Shown here one piece after another: positions 52,582 to 63,287 of a stretch of 64,000 bases of DNA. The stretch is from Corynebacterium haematomassiliense (GTDB lineage Bacteria > Actinomycetota > Actinomycetes > Mycobacteriales > Mycobacteriaceae), in contig NZ_JACDTZ010000001.1 in the NCBI RefSeq assembly GCF_013978595.1, forward strand, positions 1,426,001-1,490,000, read 5' to 3'. The translations under genes and the position numbers were made by a program. Positions within the stretch are counted from its first letter, which is position 1. The number at the start of each line of letters is the position of its first letter. The notes under the pieces are model-generated. The model saw only the letters and a program-made list of their open reading frames with translations. It made no database searches and was not told where the DNA came from.

Positions 52582-52992
52582 CTACCGCGCGGAGCGCCGG
52601 CGACGTCGAGAAGCAGCTGGCTCCCACGTGACCACCGCAGTGGAGCGGGGCACGTGCACGAGCTCGCCGCCCCGGCGAGAACCGGACTGCAACTTCTGGC
52701 GCAGCTCCTCGTTGTGGCCGCGCTGGGTTTCCAGCTCGTCTTGGAGGTCCTCGATCTGTTGGGACAGCTCGATGATCGTCTTGATGCCGGCGAGGTTGAC
52801 GCCCTCCTCCTGGGAGAGGTGCTGGATGCGGCGCAGCATGGAGATGTCGCGGCGCGAGTAGCGGCGGCCGCCGCCCTTGGTGCGCATCGGCGTGACCAGG
52901 CCGAGCCGGTCGTAGGTGCGCAGGGTCTGCGCGTGCATGCCGGTCAGCTCGGCGGCAACGGAGATGACAAAGTACTCCTGTTTTTCATCCAT
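52582..52992 (-). CDS. hspR: Heat-shock repressor HspR
   Basis: 136 residues, MerR family. Wing-helix motif at the N-terminus (VISVAAELTGMHAQTLRTYD, then RRYSRRDISMLRRIQHLSQE), followed by a dimerisation helix. HspR binds HAIR sequences with DnaK and represses dnaK, clpB and related genes. HAIR sites are visible at dnaK, dnaJ and clpB here. The C-terminus ends in an Arg-rich tail (SRRRRRSAR), and this last stretch is encoded by a DNA segment found twice more near 46 kb. It follows dnaJ with a 21-nt gap. Confidence 0.95.
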   Translation of the reverse strand: MDEKQEYFVISVAAELTGMHAQTLRTYDRLGLVTPMRTKGGGRRYSRRDISMLRRIQHLSQEEGVNLAGIKTIIELSQQIEDLQDELETQRGHNEELRQKLQSGSRRGGELVHVPRSTAVVTWEPAASRRRRRSAR

Positions 52993-53013
52993 CGTCTACA
53001 CCTCCTTCCTGGG

Positions 53014-54195
53014 CTAGAGCCCGGCCCACCCGGCGCGCGGGTCGAAGCCGGAGTCCTTCTCAGCCTGGGCGTAGGCGCGCAGCGCGGAGGTGGCGGACGG
53101 ATCCAGATCCTTGGGCACCTTCACCTCGACGGTGACCATCAGGTCGCCTGCGCCGGAGCGCTTCGGGATGCCGCGGCCCTTCACGCGCAGGGTGCGCCCA
53201 TTCGGGGTGCCGGCGGGGACTTTCACCTTCACCGGGCTGTCCAGGGTGGGCACCGTGATGGTCGCGCCGAGGGCGACCTCGGAGAACGCGACCGGGACGG
53301 TGACCTCGAGGTCGTCGCCGGAGCGGGTGAACACCTCGTCGCCTCGCACGTGCACGGTGACAAACAGGTCGCCGGCGGGCGTGCCGTTCGGGCCCGCCTC
53401 GCCTTGGCCTGCCAGGCGCACCTTCTGCCCGTCGATCACGCCGGCGGGGATGCGCACGGTGATCGAGCGGGTGCGCCGCACGGTGCCGGTGCCGCCGCAG
53501 GTGGTGCAGGGGTCCTCGATGATCTCGCCGGTGCCGCCACAGTTCGTGCAGGGACGCGCCATGCCGAACGCGCCGGAGTTCTCGCGGATGAAGCCGGAAC
53601 CGGAACACGTCTGGCAGGTATGCGTCTTGCCGTCCTTGGAGCCGGAGCCGTGGCAAGTGGTGCACGGCGCCTCGCCGGTGAGCTCGACCGGGATGGTCGT
53701 GCCCTTGGCTGCTTCGCGGAAGTCGAGGGTTATTTCCGTTTCGACGTCGGCCCCCCGCGACGGCCGAGCGTTCCTGCCAGCACCGCCGCGGCCGCCAAAG
53801 AAGCCACCGAAGATATCACCAAGGCCGCTGTCTCCAGCTTGTCCACCAGCGGCTGATCCGAAGATGTCGGAGAGGTCGAATTCCGCTTCCGTGCCGCGAA
53901 ACCCGCCCGGAAAGCCGGACCCTCCTCCCCGCCCGAACCGGCCGAAGCCGCCCGAGCTGATCATGGATTTCAGCTGGTCGTATTCCTTGCGCTTCTGCTC
54001 GTCGCCGATAACGTCGTACGCCTCGGCCACCCGCTTGAACTTCTCCTCCGCCTTCTTGTCGCCGGGGTTGGAATCGGGGTGGTTTTCGCGTGCGAGCTTG
54101 CGGTATGCCTTCTTAATGTCGGCAGCGCTTGCCGACGAGCTCACGCCCAAGTCGCCGTAATAATCCTTATCTGCCCATTCTTGCTGCATAGCCAT
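53014..54195 (-). CDS. dnaJ: Co-chaperone DnaJ
   Basis: 393 residues, type I DnaJ. J-domain with [12 protein letters not shown] (HPD), Gly/Phe-rich linker ([20 protein letters not shown]), four CxxCxGxG zinc motifs ([32 protein letters not shown]) and C-terminal substrate-binding domains. It delivers unfolded proteins to DnaK. It has its own HAIR-type operator in the 147-nt gap after grpE, so it can be transcribed separately, with hspR following in the same unit. Confidence 0.97.
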   Translation of the reverse strand: MAMQQEWADKDYYGDLGVSSSASAADIKKAYRKLARENHPDSNPGDKKAEEKFKRVAEAYDVIGDEQKRKEYDQLKSMISSGGFGRFGRGGGSGFPGGFRGTEAEFDLSDIFGSAAGGQAGDSGLGDIFGGFFGGRGGAGRNARPSRGADVETEITLDFREAAKGTTIPVELTGEAPCTTCHGSGSKDGKTHTCQTCSGSGFIRENSGAFGMARPCTNCGGTGEIIEDPCTTCGGTGTVRRTRSITVRIPAGVIDGQKVRLAGQGEAGPNGTPAGDLFVTVHVRGDEVFTRSGDDLEVTVPVAFSEVALGATITVPTLDSPVKVKVPAGTPNGRTLRVKGRGIPKRSGAGDLMVTVEVKVPKDLDPSATSALRAYAQAEKDSGFDPRAGWAGL

Positions 54196-54224
54196 CTCGC
54201 ACCCTCCTTTCCTCTACAAAGAGT

Positions 54225-54245
54225 ATTGAGTCTGTCTCGCTAAAG
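54225..54245 (-). promoter_or_regulatory. HAIR-like operator upstream of dnaJ
   Basis: ATTGAGT-N7-GCTAAAG, compared with CTTGAGT-N7-ACTCAAG: six of seven bases match in the left half and five of seven in the right. It lies 30-50 nt before the dnaJ ATG and after the grpE terminator. Confidence 0.6.
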
Positions 54246-54273
54246 TTTGTTCACTAATTTATCTAAGTACAAA

Positions 54274-54322
54274 GGCCGGGGACGAGGCCGCGTGGGTCTC
54301 CGCGCTACCTCATTCCCCGGCC
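54274..54322 (-). terminator. Hairpin after grpE
   Basis: GGCCGGGG / CCCCGGCC with a long loop that can fold further, 20 nt past the grpE stop. It may attenuate read-through into dnaJ. Confidence 0.55.
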
Positions 54323-54342
54323 CTGGCATCCGAGCGTGTTGG

Positions 54343-55038
54343 TTACTCGGTGGTGTCGGCTTCTGGCTCGCCGGCCGGCTCGGCGGGATCGGCTGGATCC
54401 GCAATGATCACCATGGCGTTTCGCACCAGGCGGTCCCCGATCATGTAGCCCTTGCGCAGCACCGTGCCCACGGCCTTGGTGTCGCCCTGGGACAGGTCCT
54501 GCACTGCCTCGTGGATCTCCGGGTTGAACGCATCGCCCTCGGCGCCGAACTCCTTGATGCCCTGGCCGGCAACGATCGTGCGGAACTTGTCGGCAAACGC
54601 CTTCAGCGGGCCCTGCTCCAAGTCGCCGTGCTGCTCGGCCAGATCCAGGTCGTCCAGAAGCGGCAGCAGCTGGGTGGCGAACTTCGCCTTCGCAGTGTTG
54701 GCCAGCTCGCCGCGCTCACGCTCGGTGCGGCGGCGGTAGTTGGCGTACTCCGCGCTGACTCGCTGGAGCGACTCGGTGCGCTCCGCCAGCTGCAGCTCGA
54801 TGTCGCTGACTGCGCCATCCCCGTCCACATCCGGGTCGATCTCGTTCTCCGCGATCTTCGCGGCGTCCTCGAGCTCGGCGTCCGCGGCTAAGAGGGGGTC
54901 TTCGTCCGTGGCAAGCGCCTCGGACTCAGCGGCCTCGTCGGCGAGCGTTTCCGCCTGGTCGGGGGACACGTACTCGGGGTCCGTGGCCTCCGGAGCGCCC
55001 GGGTTGTCCGGCATCTGCTCATTGTGCGGGTTCGTCAT
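54343..55038 (-). CDS. grpE: Nucleotide exchange factor GrpE
   Basis: 231 residues. Acidic N-terminal arm, long coiled coil ([40 protein letters not shown]) and the conserved GREEN-type end ([32 protein letters not shown]). It exchanges ADP for ATP on DnaK. It follows dnaK by 36 nt, so it is the second gene of the dnaK operon, with a hairpin before dnaJ. Confidence 0.96.
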   Translation of the reverse strand: MTNPHNEQMPDNPGAPEATDPEYVSPDQAETLADEAAESEALATDEDPLLAADAELEDAAKIAENEIDPDVDGDGAVSDIELQLAERTESLQRVSAEYANYRRRTERERGELANTAKAKFATQLLPLLDDLDLAEQHGDLEQGPLKAFADKFRTIVAGQGIKEFGAEGDAFNPEIHEAVQDLSQGDTKAVGTVLRKGYMIGDRLVRNAMVIIADPADPAEPAGEPEADTTE

Positions 55039-55074
55039 CAGAGGTCGCCTCCTTTCTCGGTTGCTGGGCCGGGT

Positions 55075-56916
<1,842 letters not shown>

Positions 56917-56988
56917 AAGAGTTATTCCTCCTGTTGAGAAGTGGTTTATCAGTAAGTTGATGTGCTCCGACTCAACTTGACGGCCACC

Positions 56989-57032
56989 ACTATAACACCG
57001 GCGGCGACGTTCTTGAGTCTGTCGCACTCATA
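56989..57032 (-). promoter_or_regulatory. HAIR operator and promoter of dnaK
   Basis: CTTGAGT-N7-ACTCATA at 57012-57032 is a near-consensus HAIR. On the minus strand a TATAGT (56994-56989) lies 18 nt downstream of its edge, so the repressor would cover the -35 region. A second half-site-like ACTCAACTTGA is at 56970-56980. Confidence 0.75.
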
Positions 57033-57111
57033 GGTAACAACGGCACGTGCGGCAAAGTTGTTCCCACTTGACGCAACTTTCTTTGTTCCCGCAGCTCAAC
57101 GCCAAGAAAAA

Positions 57112-57139
57112 GCCTCCGGTTGCGAGGGCAACCGGAGGC
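57112..57139 (-). terminator. ald terminator with repeat box
   Basis: GCCTCCGGTTGC / GCAACCGGAGGC with a 4-nt loop, just after the ald stop, with the box TAAGCAGTTGCTTCTCGACG between stop and stem. This mirrors the fba 3' end. Confidence 0.88.
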
Positions 57140-57161
57140 GTAAACGTCGAGAAGCAACTGC

Positions 57162-58682
57162 TTAGAACAGGCCAGTCTCCTGCTCGGAGTAGGACACCAG
57201 GAGGTTCTTGGTCTGCTGGTAGTGGTCCAGCATCATCAGGTGCGTCTCGCGGCCGATGCCGGACTGCTTGTAGCCGCCGAACGCCGCGTGCGCCGGGTAG
57301 GTGTGGTACTGGTTCACCCACACGCGACCAGCCTGAATGGCGCGGCCGGCCTTGTATGCCGTGGTGCCGGAGCGCGCCCACACACCCGCGCCCAGACCGT
57401 AGATGGTGTCGTTGGCGATGGAGATGGCCTCGTCGAAGTCCTTGAAAGTGGTCACGGACATCACCGGGCCGAAGATCTCCTCCTGGAAGATGCGCATGTC
57501 GTTGGTGCCCTTGAACACGGTCGGCTCGATGTAGAGGCCGTTTTCCAGGCCGTCGATCTTGTTCACACCGCCGCCGGTGAGCACCTCCGCGCCCTCCTGG
57601 GGCCCAAGCTCCAGGTAGGACTGGATCTTGTTCATCTGCTCGGTGGAGGCCTGCGCACCCATCATGGTCTCGGTGTCCAGCGGGTTGCCGGTCTTGATTT
57701 GCTTGACGCGCTGCACGCCGAGCTCCAGGAACTCGTCCGCGATGGACTCGTGCACCAGCGCGCGCGACGGGCAGGTGCACACCTCGCCCTGGTTCAGCGC
57801 GAACATGGCGAAGCCCTCGATGGCCTTCTTCTTGAAGTCGTCGTCCTTTTCAAAGATGTCCTCGAAGAACAGCGCCGGGGACTTGCCGCCGAGCTCGAGG
57901 GTGACCGGGATGATCTTGTCCGCCGCGGCCTTGTTGATGACCTTGCCCACCTCGGTCGAGCCGGTGAAGGCGATCTTGGCAATACGGTCGGAGCCGGACA
58001 GCGCAGCACCCGCCTCGTCGCCCATGCCGTTGACGATGTTCAGCACGCCCGCCGGGATAAGGTCGCCGACCAGATCCATCAGGTACAGGATCGACGCCGG
58101 GGTCTGCTCCGCCGGCTTGAGCACGATCGCGTTGCCCGCAGCCAGCGCCGGGGCGAGCTTCCACGCGGCCATGAGCAACGGGAAGTTCCACGGAATGATC
58201 TGGCCGACCACACCGAGCGGCTCGTTGAAGTGGTAGGCGACGGTGTCCTCGTCGATCTGGCTCAGGCGACCCTCCTGCGCGCGCAGCGCACCCGCGTAGT
58301 AACGGAAGTGGTCGATGGCCAGCGGGATGTCGGCGGCGAGCGTCTCGCGCACCGCCTTGCCGTTCTCCCAGGTTTCCGCCACGGCGAGCTCCTCGAGGTG
58401 CTCCTCCATGCGGTCCGCGATCTTCAGCAGCACCATCGCGCGCTCCGCCGGGGAGGTCTTGCCCCAAGCGGGCGCGGCCTTGTGCGCGGCGTCGAGCGCG
58501 AGGTTGATGTCGGCTTCCTTACCGCGCGCGACCTGGCAGAACACCTCGCCGGTGACGGGGGTGATGTTGTCGAAGTACTCGCCGTCCACCGGGGCGACCC
58601 AGTCGCCGCCGATGTAGTTGTCGTAGCGCTCGCGGTACTTGACGTTCGAGCCTTCAGTTCCAGGGTTCGGGTAAACGGTCAT
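57162..58682 (-). CDS. ald: Aldehyde dehydrogenase
   Basis: 506 residues. It oxidises acetaldehyde and other aldehydes to acids with NAD(P)+; in corynebacteria Ald serves ethanol utilisation. Motifs: [19 protein letters not shown] (nucleotide binding), [17 protein letters not shown] (general-base Glu), [20 protein letters not shown] (catalytic Cys), and [12 protein letters not shown]. Monocistronic with its own terminator, adjacent to dnaK. A GlxR-like site lies just upstream. Confidence 0.95.
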   Translation of the reverse strand: MTVYPNPGTEGSNVKYRERYDNYIGGDWVAPVDGEYFDNITPVTGEVFCQVARGKEADINLALDAAHKAAPAWGKTSPAERAMVLLKIADRMEEHLEELAVAETWENGKAVRETLAADIPLAIDHFRYYAGALRAQEGRLSQIDEDTVAYHFNEPLGVVGQIIPWNFPLLMAAWKLAPALAAGNAIVLKPAEQTPASILYLMDLVGDLIPAGVLNIVNGMGDEAGAALSGSDRIAKIAFTGSTEVGKVINKAAADKIIPVTLELGGKSPALFFEDIFEKDDDFKKKAIEGFAMFALNQGEVCTCPSRALVHESIADEFLELGVQRVKQIKTGNPLDTETMMGAQASTEQMNKIQSYLELGPQEGAEVLTGGGVNKIDGLENGLYIEPTVFKGTNDMRIFQEEIFGPVMSVTTFKDFDEAISIANDTIYGLGAGVWARSGTTAYKAGRAIQAGRVWVNQYHTYPAHAAFGGYKQSGIGRETHLMMLDHYQQTKNLLVSYSEQETGLF

Positions 58683-58712
58683 GTCCAGGCCTTTCTTACA
58701 TCGAGTATTGTT

Positions 58713-58728
58713 TGTGGTTCACGCTACA
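58713..58728. promoter_or_regulatory. Candidate GlxR site upstream of ald
   Basis: TGTGGTTCACGCTACA has both half sites of the TGTG-N8-CACA pattern with one mismatch, 31 nt upstream of the ald ATG. Known GlxR control of ald in C. glutamicum makes this plausible. Confidence 0.45.
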
Positions 58729-58754
58729 CTTTTATTGCCGTGTGGTCTAGGACA

Positions 58755-58779
58755 TTTTGCCTATCGACGTCCCTCCGGC
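58755..58779. repeat. Dispersed box, best intergenic copy
   Basis: TTTTGCCTATCGACG, then TC, then CCTCCGG on the plus strand, in the gap between the ald promoter and the AI-2E start. Other exact cores (GTCGATAGGCA or GTCGATAAGCA, either strand) are at 11122, 21853, 23973, 24353, 24552, 32212, 40099, 40464, 62780 and 62941; a ten-base match is at 31384. Confidence 0.85.
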
Positions 58780-58824
58780 TCCCCACACATATGCATTAAC
58801 CAGCATCTCTGGCACAATGAGCGC

Positions 58825-60228
58825 GTGACTAAACACGAAAACAACGACTACGTCGGCGCACTCGACACCGCCGTCGACGATGTCCGGATGCTGCCCACTC
58901 CGGCAGACGCGGCCCAGGAGCTCTCCAAGGAGCCCGTAGACCGCGGCGACATCATCGCCTCCGACGGCCGCACCGCCGCCGCATGGGCGCTGCGCTTCAT
59001 CATCATCGTCGCCGCCACCGCGATCCTGCTCTACCTGCTCAAATGGGTCTGGATGGGCCTGCTTCCCATCCTGCTCGCCCTGATCCTGGCCACCGTGCTG
59101 TGGCCGCCGGTGCGCTGGATGCGAAACCACAAGATCCCCGCCGCCCTCGCCGTGTTCATCACGCTGATCGGCACCTTCGGCATCCTCGGCGGCATCATCG
59201 CCGCAATGGCGCCAACCGTGAAGTCGCAAGGCACCGAACTCGGCCACCAGGCGGAACAGGGCATCAACCAGATCATCGCCTGGCTGAAGGAACAGAACTT
59301 CACCTTCCTCGAGCCGGAACGCATCCAGCAGGCCGTGGACCAGGCCACCGCGTTTGTGAAGGGCCAGGCGTCGAACATCGCCTCCGGGGTGTTCTCCGGC
59401 ATCGGCGCGATTACGTCGGTAGGCACGACGCTCGCGTTGACACTCGTGCTGCTGTTCTTCTTCCTCAAAGACGGCGACCGCTTCCTGCCGTGGGTCCGCA
59501 AGTACACCGGCGTGCGCGCCGGCTGGCACCTCACCGAGGTGTGCATGCGCTCCTGGAACACCCTGTCCGGCTTCATCCGCACCCAGGCCATCGTGTCCTT
59601 GGTGGACGCCATCTTCATCGGCCTGGGCCTGATCTTCCTGGGCGTGCCGCTGTGGCCGGTGCTGGCTGTGGTGACCTTCTTCGCCGGCTTCATCCCCATC
59701 GTCGGTGCGATCTCCGCAGGCGCACTGGCTGTGATCATCGCGCTGGTGTCCAACGGGTTCATGAACGCCGTGTTCGTGCTGATCCTCATCATCGCCGTGC
59801 AGCAGCTGGAGGGCAACGTTCTCTCCCCGATCCTGCAGTCCCAGGCCATGGGCCTGCACGCCGCCGTGGTCCTGCTCGCCGTGGCCGTGGGCGGCACCCT
59901 GTTCGGCATCGTCGGCGCGTTCCTCGCCGTGCCGGTCGCCGCCGTCGCCGCGGTGTGGCTGCGCTACTGGGCGGAGATGGTCTCGCTGCGCTCCGGTGAA
60001 ATCACCGCAGACGAGATAGCCATGGCCACGCAACAGACCCAAACCATGGACTCGAAGTCTTCCTTCCTCGCCGTGCGCGACCACATGATGAGCATGGCGA
60101 AGCGCGAGAAGTCCAACACCAAGGTCCCCGTCAAGGAAGGCCTCGGCTCCACCCGCGTGCCGCTTGGCGACGCCGAGGGAGAGCCCGACGTCCCGGGCCG
60201 CACCCACGCCATCAACGACGAAGAATAG
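58825..60228 (+). CDS. AI-2E family transporter
   Basis: 467 residues from a GTG at 58825 (VTKHENNDYVGALDTAVDD); earlier codons belong to the ald promoter and a repeat box and are not coding. Eight or so hydrophobic segments: RFIIIVAATAILLYLLKWVW, ALAVFITLIGTFGILGGIIA, then SVGTTLALTLVLLFFFLKDG and VLAVVTFFAGFIPIVGAISA typical of the family, with a conserved PQLEGNVLSP-like block (AVQQLEGNVLSPILQSQAMG). AI-2E proteins are permeases of unclear substrate. The C-terminus is a 90-residue cytoplasmic tail. Confidence 0.9.
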   Translation: MTKHENNDYVGALDTAVDDVRMLPTPADAAQELSKEPVDRGDIIASDGRTAAAWALRFIIIVAATAILLYLLKWVWMGLLPILLALILATVLWPPVRWMRNHKIPAALAVFITLIGTFGILGGIIAAMAPTVKSQGTELGHQAEQGINQIIAWLKEQNFTFLEPERIQQAVDQATAFVKGQASNIASGVFSGIGAITSVGTTLALTLVLLFFFLKDGDRFLPWVRKYTGVRAGWHLTEVCMRSWNTLSGFIRTQAIVSLVDAIFIGLGLIFLGVPLWPVLAVVTFFAGFIPIVGAISAGALAVIIALVSNGFMNAVFVLILIIAVQQLEGNVLSPILQSQAMGLHAAVVLLAVAVGGTLFGIVGAFLAVPVAAVAAVWLRYWAEMVSLRSGEITADEIAMATQQTQTMDSKSSFLAVRDHMMSMAKREKSNTKVPVKEGLGSTRVPLGDAEGEPDVPGRTHAINDEE

Positions 60229-60273
60229 GTACGGTGGGCGCCACACTTACTCATCGACGAAAGGACGTAAACC

Positions 60274-60798
60274 ATGGCCGACCTCAACGGCAAGAACATC
60301 GCGATCATCGCCACCAACGGCTTTGAGGATTCGGAGCTGACCTCCCCGAAGGAGGCCGTAGAGTCCGCCGGTGCGACCACCAAGGTCGTCTCCACCGAGA
60401 CCGGTGAGATCGAGGGCAAGAAGGGCGCGAAGGTAGCTGTCGACGCCAAGACTGCCGACGCCTCCGTCGACGAGTTCGACGCGCTTATCCTGCCCGGCGG
60501 CACCATTAACGCCGACACCATCCGCACCGACGCCGACGCCGTCGCCCTGGTCAAGGCGTTCAAGGATGCCGGCAAGCCGATCGGTGTGATCTGCCACGGC
60601 GGCTGGATCCTTGCCGATGCCGACCTGCTCAAGGGCGTCAAGCTCACCTCCGTAGCCAACGTCAAGACCGACCTGGCCAACGCCGGCGCCAACTGGGTCG
60701 ACGAGGAAGTTGTGGTCGACTCCGGCTTCATCTCCTCTCGCACCCCGGACGACCTGCCGGCGTTCAACGCCACGATCGTGGAGGAGTTCGCGAAGTAG
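60274..60798 (+). CDS. DJ-1/PfpI family protein
   Basis: 174 residues, class I glutamine amidotransferase fold. The nucleophile Cys is in VICHGGW, and the conserved Glu in IATNGFEDSELTSPKEAV. Such proteins act as stress-linked glyoxalase/deglycase or cysteine proteases; the exact activity is uncertain. RBS AAAGGACG, own terminator, 45 nt after the AI-2E gene. Confidence 0.92.
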   Translation: MADLNGKNIAIIATNGFEDSELTSPKEAVESAGATTKVVSTETGEIEGKKGAKVAVDAKTADASVDEFDALILPGGTINADTIRTDADAVALVKAFKDAGKPIGVICHGGWILADADLLKGVKLTSVANVKTDLANAGANWVDEEVVVDSGFISSRTPDDLPAFNATIVEEFAK

Positions 60799-60812
60799 GG
60801 CCCTGTTCCCTC

Positions 60813-60839
60813 CGCCCGCTGGGTTTGCCCCGGCGGGCG
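60813..60839 (+). terminator. Terminator of the DJ-1/PfpI gene
   Basis: CGCCCGC / GCGGGCG (60813-60839) with TTTTC after it on the plus strand. Confidence 0.85.
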
Positions 60840-60910
60840 TTTTCTTTGCCTGATGTGGGAGTTGGCTTCAGCGCGGACCGATTCTCCGGTTCAGTGCTGT
60901 CGAAAGTTCG

Positions 60911-61042
60911 AATCGTCTAGCAACCTCAGCGAAACGCTAGACGATTAGGCCAATACCGGCAATCGTTTTCAACATCACCTGGGGAAACACCACCCGGCTT
61001 GGCTGATCGTCTAGCAGCGTTGGGTGGGCTACTAGACGATCC
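60911..61042 (-). repeat. 134-bp double-palindrome (REPIN-like) element, copy 2
   Basis: Inverse copy of the element at 8685-8818. Two imperfect palindromes (GATCGTCTAGCAG...TACTAGACGATC at the high end; ATCGTCTAGCAA...CGCTAGACGAT at the low end) bracket a spacer with the shared TTTCCCCAGGTG. It occupies much of the 332-nt gap between the DJ-1 gene and the nucleosidase. No gene was found in that gap. Confidence 0.85.
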
Positions 61043-61130
61043 GCATTCTCAACGGAGTCGAGTCTGGAAAGGCCCATTGGAAGCCGGCGCCAGCGATCGA
61101 AGAATAGGCGAGTCCGTCGAAGTGATTGGA

Positions 61131-61697
61131 TTACCGCAGGTGGTCGCGCAGCGCCTGCTCCAGCTCGACGCGGGCGCGCTCCAGGGCTGCCTCCCAGACC
61201 TCGGAGGCGGACTCGTCGGCCGAGTCGGAGACCTGCTTGAGCAGGGTCAGCGGCACACCGAACGTGGAGCACACCGCTGCCAGGGCGTAGCCCTCCATGT
61301 CCACGAGCTGGCACTCGCGGGCGAGCTCGTCGCGCAGGTCGGAGCGGTTCACAAACGCGTCGCCGGTGGCGAGCTTGGCCTTGGGCAGCTCGGTGAGCGG
61401 GTCGAAGGAGAACCAGCGCGGGTAGACAAAGTCGGTGATCTCGGAGGTGCCGCCGACTTTGAAGTCGTGCTTGACGGCGTCGGAAACCTCGTAGACGCCG
61501 GGCTCCAAGTCCACCAGGGCGCCGGCGGTGCCGACGTTGATCACGCGCGACGGCAGAGGGCCTTCGGATAGGCGGCGGGTCAGCGCGATTGCGGCGGGCA
61601 GGGTGCCGATGCCGGTGATGAGCACCTCGTGGTCGCCTCCGGACATGATGTCCGCGGCTTCTTCCTTCATGGCTGCGACGATAAGCAAGTCAGACAT
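61131..61697 (-). CDS. Nucleoside phosphorylase/MTA-SAH nucleosidase-like protein
   Basis: 188 residues, short for the family (usually about 230). LIVAAMKEEAADI at the N-terminus and the catalytic block CQLVDMEGYALAAVCSTFGV with the signature Glu and Asp-type end (QVSDSADESA) are of the MTA/SAH nucleosidase type, which cleaves the glycosidic bond of methylthioadenosine or related nucleosides. The central part is shortened, so the specificity is not certain. Stop and start spacing to cysZ is 6 nt, so it shares the cys operon direction. Confidence 0.85.
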   Translation of the reverse strand: MSDLLIVAAMKEEAADIMSGGDHEVLITGIGTLPAAIALTRRLSEGPLPSRVINVGTAGALVDLEPGVYEVSDAVKHDFKVGGTSEITDFVYPRWFSFDPLTELPKAKLATGDAFVNRSDLRDELARECQLVDMEGYALAAVCSTFGVPLTLLKQVSDSADESASEVWEAALERARVELEQALRDHLR

Positions 61698-61703
61698 GGT
61701 TGC

Positions 61704-62636
61704 TTATCGTAGGCGCGCTGGCTCCGGGTCGACCACTGTCGCGCCCTCGCGCTCCCCGGCGGCCCTCGAGTTCTCCCGGGCCTTGAGCACGCCTCGCACG
61801 GATAGCGCCGCGCCCACGATCAGGACGGCAACGCGCACGGCCCACAGTCCGGAGTCCACGCCGAGGAACTTCAGCACCACCGGCAGGTTCAAGAACACAA
61901 TCAGGGTGCCCACCACCCCGCCGAGGGCGATGGGGTTCATGCGGGTGACCACCCACGCGCCGATCGGCGCGGCGATGACTCCGCCTGCCAACAGCGCGAG
62001 CACCCCGGCGAGGTTGGCCATCAGGTCGTTCCACATGCCTACCGCGAAGCCGAGGGTGGCGGCCATGGTGACCAGGAACTCGGCCGTGTTGACGGTGCCG
62101 ACGATGCGGCGCGGCTCCGAGCGCCCGGCGGACAGCAACGTTGAGGTGGTTACGGGCCCCCAGCCACCGCCCCCGGTGGCGTCCACGAAGCCGCCGAACA
62201 GGCCCAGCCCGGCCAGGAATCCGCGCGAGTGCGGCTTTTCAGCCAGCTTGCGCTGCGTCAGCCCGCGCGCGAAGCGCAGCATCAGGTTCAGCCCGATCAG
62301 CGCGAGGATCAGCGACATCACCGGCCGCGCCGCTTCGGTGGACAGGCGCACCAGCACCGTCGCGCCGAGGAAAGCGCCGATTGCGCCGGGGATGCCGATG
62401 GCGAACGCCGTGCGCCAGTCCACGTTGCCGAAGCGGGTGTGCGCGACGCCGGAGGCCAGCGTGGTGCCCAGCTCGGCGGTGTGCACGACGGCGGACGCGG
62501 CGGCGGGCGTGAGCCCGGCCAGCGCGATGAGCATGGTCGACGAGGTGGCGCCGAAGCCCATGCCGAGGCCGCCGTCGACAAGTTGGGCGGCCAGGCCGGC
62601 CACGGCGATGAGCAGCAGCGTCTCAATCTTGTACAT
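61704..62636 (-). CDS. cysZ: TauE/SafE-family sulfate/sulfite permease
   Basis: 310 residues from the ATG at 62636 (MYKIETLLLIAVAGLAAQLV), one nt after the cysY stop; an upstream start would overlap cysY. About eight membrane helices in two repeats, with GLGMGFGATSSTMLIALAG and GLFGGFVDATGGGGWGPVTT, the duplicated TauE/SafE motifs. In corynebacteria the gene at this position in the cys cluster is cysZ, needed for sulfate uptake. The gene is called by family and neighbourhood. Confidence 0.85.
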   Translation of the reverse strand: MYKIETLLLIAVAGLAAQLVDGGLGMGFGATSSTMLIALAGLTPAAASAVVHTAELGTTLASGVAHTRFGNVDWRTAFAIGIPGAIGAFLGATVLVRLSTEAARPVMSLILALIGLNLMLRFARGLTQRKLAEKPHSRGFLAGLGLFGGFVDATGGGGWGPVTTSTLLSAGRSEPRRIVGTVNTAEFLVTMAATLGFAVGMWNDLMANLAGVLALLAGGVIAAPIGAWVVTRMNPIALGGVVGTLIVFLNLPVVLKFLGVDSGLWAVRVAVLIVGAALSVRGVLKARENSRAAGEREGATVVDPEPARLR

Positions 62637-62637
62637 T

Positions 62638-63276
62638 TCAGGCGTCCTTTTCGGCGGCGCGGTATCGGTTGGCAACGACGTCCGCGAGGTCTGTGGTTAA
62701 CGGCCCAGAAGCTGACAGGTGCAGCGGGATCCGGTCCAGGAGTGTTCCGTGGGTGACAAACAGCGGCAGCACGTGCGTGTGCCTATCGACGAACCTCCGG
62801 TCGCCCCCAGTCGCCTGCACCACCGACACCTCGATCCCGGCCAAACGTGCCAGGTCAGATGCCAGACGTGTGTAGTTCGCCGCCTGTTCGGTATCTGATG
62901 TGCCGACGGGGAAGAGGGTGGCGTGGGGCGCCGAAGGGGCGTCGATAAGCAAACGCTTGTGCAGGACCTCGGCGATGTCGGGGCCGGTGCCCAGCGGCTC
63001 GGCGAGGGTGAGGTCGCAGTGGGCCCGCGCCTCGGCGAGGTGGGCCGGCACGTCCACCTTCGCGTGGAACGCGCGGGTGAACAGCAGCGGCACGACGATG
63101 GCGCGCGGGCTGTCCAGCGCGGCGGCTGCTTCGGCGAGGGTGGGGCGGTCGAACTCGAGGTGCGCGTCCGCCCACTCCACCCCGAGCGTTTCGGCCGCCG
63201 CTTCGGTGAGCGCGCGGATGCCCTCCTTGGCGCGCGGGTGGCGCGAGCCGTGGGAGAGGGTGATCAGCGCGGTCAT
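62638..63276 (-). CDS. cysY: Sirohydrochlorin ferrochelatase-type protein (CbiX/CysY)
   Basis: 212 residues. LITLSHGSRHPRAKEGIRAL carries the chelatase His, repeated later as LFVTHGTLLDRIPL, giving the duplicated CbiX fold. It should insert Fe2+ into sirohydrochlorin for sirohaem of sulfite reductase. It lies between cysZ and cysN, as in C. glutamicum. Two repeat boxes lie in frame, encoding RFVDRH (62780-62801) and LLIDAPSAPH (62926-62957). Confidence 0.87.
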   Translation of the reverse strand: MTALITLSHGSRHPRAKEGIRALTEAAAETLGVEWADAHLEFDRPTLAEAAAALDSPRAIVVPLLFTRAFHAKVDVPAHLAEARAHCDLTLAEPLGTGPDIAEVLHKRLLIDAPSAPHATLFPVGTSDTEQAANYTRLASDLARLAGIEVSVVQATGGDRRFVDRHTHVLPLFVTHGTLLDRIPLHLSASGPLTTDLADVVANRYRAAEKDA

Positions 63277-63287
63277 GGCGGGTGCTC

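Noticed and set aside
60937..61314. Minus-strand frame through the 134-bp repeat element, and the plus-strand frame 8520-8789 through its other copy
   Set aside because: The two frames share the short string FPQV only because they cross the same repeat; they have no other likeness and no start signals.
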